From: Nocardioides sp.
Lineage (GTDB): Bacteria; Actinomycetota; Actinomycetes; Propionibacteriales; Nocardioidaceae
Length of the DNA: 22,547 bases
Assembly: GCA_003519585.1 (NCBI GenBank)
Contig: DOWL01000147.1
Coordinates: 1-22,547 of the forward strand
Reading direction: 5' to 3'
Below the pieces are notes generated by a model that was not told the DNA's origin, did not search any database, and was given only the letters and a program-made list of their open reading frames with translations. The position numbers and the translations under genes were made by a program. Shown one piece after another: positions 16,224 through 22,547 of the stretch. The stretch's first letter is position 1; each line of letters opens with the position of its first letter.

Positions 16224-19200
16224 CTATTTCTTGGTGACCACGATCTTGACCGGCTTGGCCTTGGAGGCCTGCGAGAACGCGTTGCCCAGGTAGACCACCG
16301 ACAGCTTGTGCTTGCCCCGCTTGAGCTTCTTGAGCCGGATCACGAGGTTGCCGTCGCTGTTGGTCTTGAGGGCCACCTTCGCGATGACTTTCTTGCCGTC
16401 GAGGACCTGGACCGTGCCGAGGTCGACCCCGTAGTCGACCAGGCCGACGCTGACGTTGAGCACCGCGCGCTGGCGCGTGGTGATCGCCGGCGTGGTCGTG
16501 GACGCGGTGGTCGTCGACTTCATCAGCGCGACCTTGACCGGCGCGCTGGTCGCCGCGCCGGCGGCCCAGCCGTCGGCGGTCGCCGTGACGCGCACGGTGA
16601 CCGAGCCTCCGGCGTCGCGGCCGCGGACGACGTATCGGTTGCCGGTCTCCTTCGCGACCGCCTGGCCGTTGACGAACCATTGGTAGCTGTAGCCCACGCC
16701 GGACGTCGCCTGCCACGCGCCCGGGTCGGCGGTGAGCGTCTCCCGGACCGAGGCCACGCCGGTCACGGTCGGTGCCGTGGTCGGCTGCAACGCGTCGAGC
16801 GGCACCACGGCGACGGCTCGGCTGACCGAGGCACCGTCCTGGTAGCCGGTTCGCTTGCCGGCGGCGTGCAGCGTGACCGAGGTGCCGACATCGGCGTCGG
16901 TGAGCCGGTACGTCGCCCCCGTTGCGCCGGAGATCGGGCCGCCGTCACGGAACCACTGGTAGGCGGTGGTCACCCCGGCCACGTCCCAGGTCGGTGCGGT
17001 GGCGGTCCAGGTCGTGCCGGTCCGCGCGTTGGGCCCGCTGATGTCGACGCCGGTGGTGGCGACGGCCGGGTCGCCCGCCTTCGCGAGGATGCCGGCGCTC
17101 TGCGAAGTGCCCGGGGCGAAGCCGCTGCCCCTGTTGCCCGTGGCGACGAGCCGGATGGTGCTACCGAGGTCCTCGGGGCGCACGGTGTAGCTGGTCTGCG
17201 TCGCGCCCCAGATGTCGGTGCCGTTGCTCTGCCACTGGTACGTCGTGGTGACGCTCGGGCTGTCCCACGCGGGAGCGGTGGAGGTGAGGACGGTGCCGAC
17301 CTTCCCCGAGCCGCCGATGACGACGGCGGTCGTCGCCACCGGTGCATCGCCGGCGATGCCCTTGATCTCGTTGCTCGTCGAGGTGCCGGTGAGGTAGCCG
17401 TCGCGGGTACCCGTGGCGCGCACCGAGATCTGCCGGTTCAGGTCGGCGTCGCTGAGCGTGTACGTCAGCGCGCTCTGGCCGCCGATCGGGTTCCCGTCGC
17501 GGAGCCACTGGTACGTCGTGGCCACGGTGTTCGACGGGAAGTTCCACGCCGGAGCCGTGAACGTCAGCGCCTCGCCGATCCGGCCGGAGCCGGTGACGAC
17601 CGGGGCCGCGGTGGCCGCGATCTGGTCGACGACCGTGAAGGTCCGGGCCGGTGAGGTGCCCAGGCTGTTGCCGGTCACGTCGTACGCCGTGACCCGCCAG
17701 TCCCACGTGCCGCCGGGGATCGGGTCCTGCGGCGCCCAGGCGAGGGCTGGCGTCGGCACCGATTCGAGCGCCGTCGAGCCGCCCTGGGCGAGCCGCTCCC
17801 AACGGTAGGAGACCGCGCCGGCGACCGGCGCCCACGTGAAGACCGCGTCGGACGGCGTCACGTCCGTGGCACCAGCTGCGGGAGCGGTGAGGACCGGAGC
17901 CGGCGCGGTAACGGTGAAGTGCATCCACTTCTCGCCGGCGGCCGGCTTGCGGGAGCTCCAGTCACCGGCCCGGTTGCTGATGTCGTAGCGCTGGACGCGC
18001 CACACGTAGTCCTGACCGGCGGCAAGTGCCGGAAGCGGCGCGTCGAGCGTGAGCACCCGCTGCTTGGTCGTCCGGTCGAGCACCCGGTTGGCCGGGCTCG
18101 CCGTGGTGTCGCCGTTCTTGTAGACCTCGACGTGGTAGTACCACGACGAGCCGAGCGCGTTCCAGCTCAGCGGGGTGTCGCCTGGGACCGTGGCCCCGTC
18201 GGCGGGCAGCGTCGGGGTCGGCACCGGCGACCGCTTGATGAACTTGCCGGTGTCGCTCCACGGCAACTGGTTGCCGTTGCCGTCGATCGCGCGCACCCGC
18301 CAGTACAGCGGCGCCTCGGGGTAGGTCTGGCCCGGCGCAGTGTACGTCGTCTGGTCGACCTCGGCGACGTCGAAGATGTTCTGGAAGCTGGGATCGGTCG
18401 CGACCTGGACGAGGTAGCTGCGCGCCTCGGTCTGCCCGGGCGCCTGCAGCGGCGTCCCAGAGTCGAAGGGACGGTCGACCGTCGGCTGGTAGGTCGTGGT
18501 CTCGGTGTTGCGGAAGTCCTCCCAGCTGAGGGTGACGTCGTTCGCGCAGTACGGCACCTGGGTGCCCGTGGCCGGGTCGGTGTCGAGATCACACGCAACG
18601 GTGGTCCCGACCTCCGCGGAGGTGCCGGTGAGCCGGCCCTGTCGCGGCGCCGTGAGCACGACCTTGCGGCTCAGCTTGTCGAAGGCGTTCTCTGCGCTCT
18701 CGAGCGAGCCGCAGCCCTGGCCGAACGTGCAGGGCACGATCCGCACGTAGTAGGCCGTGTTGGCCTGACTGTCCGGCAGTGCCGCGGCCGGGGACCACAT
18801 CGGCTGGTAGACGATGATCGGTTTTGCGGCGCCGTTCTCGTTGCCGTAGACGCCGTTGGTCATGTCCTTGTCCTTGGCGAGGTACAGCTTGTAGTACCCC
18901 GCGTTGGCCTGCGGTGCCCACCTCAGGACCGGGGTGTTGCGCAGGTTGTCGCACTCGCTCTGGTTGTCGGCGCCGAGCACCTGCGTCGAGCAGGCGTGTG
19001 CGGCCGGGTCGGAGGCCGGCTGATCCGGGTCGTCGGGCAGGTCGTTGCCGGTGAGGGCGGCGTACTGCTTGGCGGTCGGCACCTCGTCGAGCGGCTCGAT
19101 GGTGAAGTGGCCGAGACTGCCTTGGCTGAGCGCGGCGCCGCTGACGTTGAACGCCTTGACGAAGAAGTCGTAGTCGCCCGGGACCAGGAACTCGTCGTAG

Positions 19201-20939
19201 AAGCTCTCACCGGCAGGGTAGGTGAAGTCGCTGCCGACCAAGCTGTACGCCACGGCCTCCGCGGGCTTGGCCCACACCTCGTATCTGGCCGCTCCGGTGA
19301 CCGCAGTCCAGTGCAGGGTCGGGAACCGTTGCGCCGACGGGTTGCCGACCGGGGTGGGGGAGGACGCCGCGGCGCCAGGCGGGCCGTCGACCACGAAGGT
19401 CGGCCAGCCCGAGATGTAGGAGGCGCCGACCCGACCGTCACCGCTGACCGTCTGCACCTGCCACTCGTAAGTCCCCGGGGGAAGGGTCGCACGGGGGGTG
19501 TAGCTGGTGGCCGCGGTGTCCTGTGCGATGACCGTAACGCCGTTCGCGGTGTTCTTGACCGTGACGCGGTACTGCGCGGCGTCCCCGACCGGCTGCCAGG
19601 AGAGCGTCGGGATGGTGACGTGGTCACCCGGGCCCGGTGAGGTCGGCACGACCTCGTCGGGGTCGTAGGTGAAGACGCTCTTCTTGGCCGTGATCACGCG
19701 GGTCACCGCACCCTGGCTGAAGTCGTCGGTGCCGAGCACCCGCCACCAGTAGGTGCCCTTGGCCGCCGGGAAGCAGCCGCCGCCCTGGGGCACGTACGTG
19801 GTCAGGGTGGTGTAGCACGACGCGATGATGTTCTGGAAGTTCGACCCCTCGCTGATCTGCAGCACGTAGGAGCTGGCCAGGCTGACGTCTTCGTCGCTGC
19901 CGCTGACCGGCTCTGACGGCGTCCACTGGAAGTAGAACGGGTCGCCGACGATCGCGCCGTTGGCGGGGTAGACCGGGGTCGGCTGCCCCGGCCAGTTGCG
20001 GGTGAACTCCCACACGGGCACGCTGTCCCAGCCGGCGAAGTTCCCGGCGGCGTCGCGCGGGCGCACCCGCCAGTAGTACGAGTCGTTGTTGAGCTCGTTG
20101 GCCGGTGAATACCTCGTGCCGACCACGTTGGTGTTGACCACCATCGAGCTGAAGCTCTGGTCCTGGTCGATCTGGATGTCGTACGACACCGCGCCCGGGA
20201 CCGGCTTCCAGTCGAGGGCGACATCGGTGACGGTCTGCCGGAAGCTGGGGCTGATCAGCTCGGCGGCCGCCAGCCCGCTGATCTGGTACTGGCCAGATGT
20301 CGACCACGCGCTCTGGAAGCCGCCGGGGAAGTTGGTCCGCACCCTCGTGTAGTAGGTGTTCGGGACCTGCAGGTCGGGGACGACGTAGGAGGTCGACGAC
20401 ACGGTGTAGGCGCGTAGCAGCGACTGGTCGGTGAAGGTCTGGTCGGGGCTCAGCTGCAGCGTGTAGGACTCCGCTCCGCTGACCGCGGTCCAGGTCACGA
20501 CGGGCGGACTCGCGGGCTGCTGGAGGGAGCCGCCCGCGGGGCCGGTGAGGGTCGGTACGTCGAGCGCGCCGCGGGTGAACGTCCCCGTGGTCCAGCCGCT
20601 GTCGCCGCTGCCGCTGGCCCGGACCCGCCACCAGAGCTGTCCTGCCGGCAACTGGGTGAGCGGCACGTAGCTGGAGTTGGCCGTCCAGATGTTGACCAGC
20701 AGGTTGGTGAAGCCGCTGTTGGTGGCGACCTGCACGTCGTACCGCACCACGCCCGTCGTGCGCTGCCACTGCAGCGTCGGGATGGTGCTCACCGTGGCGC
20801 CGTTCGCCGGTGAGGTGAGCTGCGGGCCGGCGGCCGAGGCGGCCGGCGTGGGGCCGAGCAGGCTCAGGCCGGTCAGGAGCAGTACGCCGGCGATGGCGGT
20901 GACCAGCGCGCGCGAGCGCGCCGAGATCCGAGTGGGCAC
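16224..20939 (-). CDS. Giant secreted protein with FnIII/Ig-like repeats
   Basis: A 1571-residue protein with a signal peptide (Arg-rich start, hydrophobic core about 11-28, probable cut near ASAA at 34-37). Residues 40 to about 1105 are a chain of FnIII-like modules recognisable by a strand such as YDVQVATNSGF, YDIQIDQDQSF or YLVQVATDPSF, followed by YWRVRA-type strands. A Cys-containing segment lies near 640-810. Residues 1106-1480 hold four Ig-like repeats of about 92 residues, each with a TYQW or YQWF strand. A Thr/Ser-rich linker and a final beta domain (about 1489-1571) ending in basic residues follow. No sortase motif, membrane anchor or catalytic domain is seen. A role in adhesion or surface structure is inferred. 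The GTG at 20939 is fixed by GGAGGA six bases upstream. Confidence 0.85.
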   Translation of the reverse strand: MPTRISARSRALVTAIAGVLLLTGLSLLGPTPAASAAGPQLTSPANGATVSTIPTLQWQRTTGVVRYDVQVATNSGFTNLLVNIWTANSSYVPLTQLPAGQLWWRVRASGSGDSGWTTGTFTRGALDVPTLTGPAGGSLQQPASPPVVTWTAVSGAESYTLQLSPDQTFTDQSLLRAYTVSSTSYVVPDLQVPNTYYTRVRTNFPGGFQSAWSTSGQYQISGLAAAELISPSFRQTVTDVALDWKPVPGAVSYDIQIDQDQSFSSMVVNTNVVGTRYSPANELNNDSYYWRVRPRDAAGNFAGWDSVPVWEFTRNWPGQPTPVYPANGAIVGDPFYFQWTPSEPVSGSDEDVSLASSYVLQISEGSNFQNIIASCYTTLTTYVPQGGGCFPAAKGTYWWRVLGTDDFSQGAVTRVITAKKSVFTYDPDEVVPTSPGPGDHVTIPTLSWQPVGDAAQYRVTVKNTANGVTVIAQDTAATSYTPRATLPPGTYEWQVQTVSGDGRVGASYISGWPTFVVDGPPGAAASSPTPVGNPSAQRFPTLHWTAVTGAARYEVWAKPAEAVAYSLVGSDFTYPAGESFYDEFLVPGDYDFFVKAFNVSGAALSQGSLGHFTIEPLDEVPTAKQYAALTGNDLPDDPDQPASDPAAHACSTQVLGADNQSECDNLRNTPVLRWAPQANAGYYKLYLAKDKDMTNGVYGNENGAAKPIIVYQPMWSPAAALPDSQANTAYYVRIVPCTFGQGCGSLESAENAFDKLSRKVVLTAPRQGRLTGTSAEVGTTVACDLDTDPATGTQVPYCANDVTLSWEDFRNTETTTYQPTVDRPFDSGTPLQAPGQTEARSYLVQVATDPSFQNIFDVAEVDQTTYTAPGQTYPEAPLYWRVRAIDGNGNQLPWSDTGKFIKRSPVPTPTLPADGATVPGDTPLSWNALGSSWYYHVEVYKNGDTTASPANRVLDRTTKQRVLTLDAPLPALAAGQDYVWRVQRYDISNRAGDWSSRKPAAGEKWMHFTVTAPAPVLTAPAAGATDVTPSDAVFTWAPVAGAVSYRWERLAQGGSTALESVPTPALAWAPQDPIPGGTWDWRVTAYDVTGNSLGTSPARTFTVVDQIAATAAPVVTGSGRIGEALTFTAPAWNFPSNTVATTYQWLRDGNPIGGQSALTYTLSDADLNRQISVRATGTRDGYLTGTSTSNEIKGIAGDAPVATTAVVIGGSGKVGTVLTSTAPAWDSPSVTTTYQWQSNGTDIWGATQTSYTVRPEDLGSTIRLVATGNRGSGFAPGTSQSAGILAKAGDPAVATTGVDISGPNARTGTTWTATAPTWDVAGVTTAYQWFRDGGPISGATGATYRLTDADVGTSVTLHAAGKRTGYQDGASVSRAVAVVPLDALQPTTAPTVTGVASVRETLTADPGAWQATSGVGYSYQWFVNGQAVAKETGNRYVVRGRDAGGSVTVRVTATADGWAAGAATSAPVKVALMKSTTTASTTTPAITTRQRAVLNVSVGLVDYGVDLGTVQVLDGKKVIAKVALKTNSDGNLVIRLKKLKRGKHKLSVVYLGNAFSQASKAKPVKIVVTKK
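16515..17612 (-). repeat. Four tandem Ig-like repeats within the giant secreted protein
   Basis: Four coding repeats of about 260-280 bases; approximate units are 17335-17612, 17055-17334, 16775-17054 and 16515-16774. Each encodes a start like APVVTGSGRIGE, a TAPAW segment, a YQW strand with a following GxxI turn, and a closing R/H-ATG-R strand. They are diverged at the protein level, so the duplication is old. Boundaries are approximate. Confidence 0.7.
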
Positions 20940-20945
20940 GACAGT

Positions 20946-20951
20946 TCCTCC
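20946..20951 (-). promoter_or_regulatory. Ribosome binding site of the giant secreted-protein gene
   Basis: GGAGGA on the minus strand, six bases before the GTG at 20939. It is one of the two strongest ribosome sites in the window and decides the start. Confidence 0.75.
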
Positions 20952-21060
20952 AGTGACCCCGACGGGACGGCCCGGGTCATGGGCCTGCGATACCCGTCAG
21001 GAGAGTCGACTCACGGTAGGTCGGCTCAGGTGGTCTGCACCGGGGAATCCGCCACCCCTG

Positions 21061-21093
21061 GCCCGAAGGGACTAGGAGGTGGGCCGAACGGCT
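21061..21093 (-). promoter_or_regulatory. Bipartite conserved element, copy 3
   Basis: On the plus strand GCCCGAAGGGACTA is followed after eight bases by GCCGAACGG, the spacing of copy 1. It lies about 120 bases upstream of the minus-strand giant gene, oriented as in the other two sites. Here the first palindrome is further extended by CCACC and GGTGG on its two sides (about 21052-21081). Confidence 0.65.
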
Positions 21094-21141
21094 GGCGAAT
21101 GTCTGTAGGCACTTCGTGATCAGCACTCGTGAAGGGCGCAG

Positions 21142-22547
21142 TCAGCGGGCCGGCCGCTGCACGGTCGCCAGGTCTCGACGTTCGCCGAACGGCACCAGGA
21201 CGCGGCGGGACTCCGAGACCGCGTCGTGGAGGGCGAGGTGGCGGCTCGCCCCGGCCACCGGACACGCCCACTCGCCCTCGACGTCGACCAGGCGGACGCC
21301 GTCGGACTCGAGCCAGCGCAGCACCTTCTCGGACTCCTCGGCCGTCGCGGCCGGCACCGGTCCGGGTGCGTCGCCGACGGTCTCGGCGGACATCCGCAAC
21401 TCGGCGACGTATTGGTGGGCGTCGGCGCCGGGCGGGATCACTCCGGCGGCGGCCAGCCGTCCGTGGCGGACCACGTGGACGGCCCAGCGCTGGTCGGCCT
21501 CGCGCCGGGTGGCGACGATCTCGGGACAGCGGGAGAGCGCGCTGAGCCGCTGGGTGCGAGCCGCGGCGCGGACGAACGCCGCCAGTCGATCGCGGTGGAC
21601 CCCGGCCTCCTCGAACCGTTCGTCGGCCGCCAGCGACTCCATCCGCCGGTTGATCGCCTCGACGACCTCGTCGGGCCGGCGCAGGAGGGTGTCTTGGAGA
21701 AGCCGGACGACGGCGGCGTACGTCGCGGGGTCGACGCTGCCGTCGCACGGCGACAGGCAGCGACCCAGCTCGGCCAACACGCACGGCGAGCGCGAGGGCA
21801 CCTTGCCGAACCTGTCGCTGCACTGGCGCACCGGGAAGGTGTCGTGGAGGGCCGCCAAGCACTTCTCGGCCGCCTTGCGCGAGGAGAACGGGCCGAGGTA
21901 GTCGGCGTCGTCGGCGAGCACCCGGGTCACCAGCGAGAGCCGGGGCCACGGCTCCCGGGTGAGCTTGACGAAGTGCATCCGCTCCGGGAACCGGGAGCGG
22001 CGGTTGTAGCGCGGCTTGTGCTCGGCGATCAGCCGGAGCTCGCGCACCTGCGCCTCGAGCGCGGTGCTGCAGACGATCCCCTCGACGGTGGTCGCCAGGC
22101 CCACCATCTCACCCATCCGGGAGCGGGTCTCGGAGGCGGTGAAGTAGCTGCGCACCCGGGTGCGGAGATCACGCGAGGTGCCGACGTAGAGGACCCGGCG
22201 CGAGTCGTCGCAGAAGAGGTAGACGCCGGGGGAGTGCGGCAGCCCCTCGGCGAGGTGCCGCTTGCGGCGCTGGGCGGTGGAGACCCGGGCCGAGAAGGTC
22301 TGCAGCTCCTCGAGGGTGTGCACGCCCAGGCCGCCCAGTCGCTCCATCAGGCCGTGGAGCACGTCGACCGTGGCCCGGGCATCGGAGAGGGCGCGGTGGT
22401 TGGGCGTGGTCGAGGAGCGGAAGACGCGGGCGAGCGAGGAGAGCTTGCAGTTGGGTGCGTCGTCGCGGGTGATCACCCGGCGGGCCAACTTGGCCGTGTC
22501 GACGACCTCGAATGCCGGCCAGGCCCGGCCCTGGAGCTCGTTGAAGT
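21142..22547 (-). CDS. DEDDh exonuclease/GIY-YIG (UvrC-like) endonuclease, 5' end cut by window
   Basis: The visible 467 residues run in frame from the right edge, so the true start and the first exonuclease motifs are outside. The visible N-terminal part is the end of a DnaQ-like 3'-5' exonuclease (PAFEVVDTAKLARR, then NHRALSDARATVDVL, the His and Asp of the last DEDDh motif). A GIY-YIG nuclease follows (SPGVYLF with YVGTSRDLRTRV, and the catalytic Glu region ALEAQVRELRLIAEHKPRYN). Then come a Cys-bearing segment and a UVR-like helix pair (VVEAINRRMESLAADERFEEA). Proteins of this layout occur across actinobacteria and are related to the UvrC/Cho incision nucleases, so a role in DNA repair is likely but unproven. 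Motif residues look intact. Confidence 0.9.
   Translation of the reverse strand, partial: FNELQGRAWPAFEVVDTAKLARRVITRDDAPNCKLSSLARVFRSSTTPNHRALSDARATVDVLHGLMERLGGLGVHTLEELQTFSARVSTAQRRKRHLAEGLPHSPGVYLFCDDSRRVLYVGTSRDLRTRVRSYFTASETRSRMGEMVGLATTVEGIVCSTALEAQVRELRLIAEHKPRYNRRSRFPERMHFVKLTREPWPRLSLVTRVLADDADYLGPFSSRKAAEKCLAALHDTFPVRQCSDRFGKVPSRSPCVLAELGRCLSPCDGSVDPATYAAVVRLLQDTLLRRPDEVVEAINRRMESLAADERFEEAGVHRDRLAAFVRAAARTQRLSALSRCPEIVATRREADQRWAVHVVRHGRLAAAGVIPPGADAHQYVAELRMSAETVGDAPGPVPAATAEESEKVLRWLESDGVRLVDVEGEWACPVAGASRHLALHDAVSESRRVLVPFGERRDLATVQRPAR

Larger units (their letters stand above)
20940..21141. other. Leader and promoter region of the giant secreted protein
   Basis: These 202 bases hold no gene. 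They contain the bipartite element copy 3 (21061-21093) and a nested inverted repeat close to the start codon. In it GACGGG (20961-20966) pairs with CCCGTC (20993-20998), enclosing GGCCC (20969-20973) with GGGCC (20981-20985). The nested structure starts 21 bases before the GTG and would sit in the leader RNA. A strong ribosome site, GGAGGA, is at 20946-20951. Confidence 0.5.

Noticed and set aside
8525..21093. Bipartite element as a riboswitch
   Set aside because: Pairing around CCC-nnn-GGG with TAG/CTA flanks is better on the plus strand, but only copy 1 has a plus-strand gene downstream. On the minus strand the flanking pairs are imperfect in copies 2 and 3. A DNA site fits better.
1..22547. 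Search for tRNA, rRNA, CRISPR arrays, insertion sequences, phage genes and integrases
   Set aside because: Reading both strands, I saw no cloverleaf-like gene, no regular short repeats with spacers, and no transposase or integrase motifs.

Overview
The window is GC-rich DNA with dense GTG starts. It carries the actinobacterial arrangement of a three-subunit bc1 complex (diheme QcrC, Rieske QcrA with an N-terminal membrane extension, QcrB with a PDWY motif) next to ctaE. This points to an actinomycete, and the gene set and codon style resemble Nocardioidaceae. The lineage is an inference, since there is no rRNA or other marker here.

Layout. (1) Positions 43-4583: a minus-strand respiratory operon ctaE-qcrC-qcrA-qcrB ending in a strong hairpin. 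(2) Positions 4658-7057: a plus-strand, divergently read group ctaG, a degenerate receiver protein and trpD. (3) Positions 7062-12421: two paralogous membrane proteins (probable GT-C type glycosyltransferases) on the minus strand, flanking a plus-strand membrane protein fused to a spermidine-synthase-like methyltransferase-fold domain. (4) Positions 12574-15732: a minus-strand operon for a secreted four-cysteine protein, an ABC ATPase and two membrane proteins. (5) Positions 15925-16203: a stand-alone Lrp/AsnC effector-domain protein. (6) Positions 16224-20939: a 1571-residue secreted multi-domain FnIII/Ig-like protein. (7) Positions 21142 to the right edge: a DEDDh exonuclease/GIY-YIG (UvrC-like) protein cut by the window.

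How it fits together. Parts 1 and 2 are conserved housekeeping genes (bc1-aa3 respiration, oxidase assembly, tryptophan synthesis). Parts 3, 4 and 6 look like accessory cell-envelope genes placed among them. The most striking signal is non-coding. A bipartite element, GCCCnnnGGGACTA followed 8-10 bases later by GCCGAwCGG, occurs three times. Each copy lies upstream of, and in the same orientation relative to, a minus-strand envelope gene: both glycosyltransferase-like paralogs and the giant secreted protein. Copy 1 also lies in the divergent promoter region of the synthase-like gene. This suggests one undescribed regulon joining a surface-glycan or glycoprotein machinery with a large secreted protein.

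Several starts (ctaE, ctaG, the receiver gene and the Lrp-like gene) have a -10-like hexamer exactly 6 or 7 bases before a GTG, as expected of leaderless transcripts. No tRNA, rRNA, CRISPR, insertion sequence or phage gene was seen. No gene-free stretch exceeds about 205 bases.
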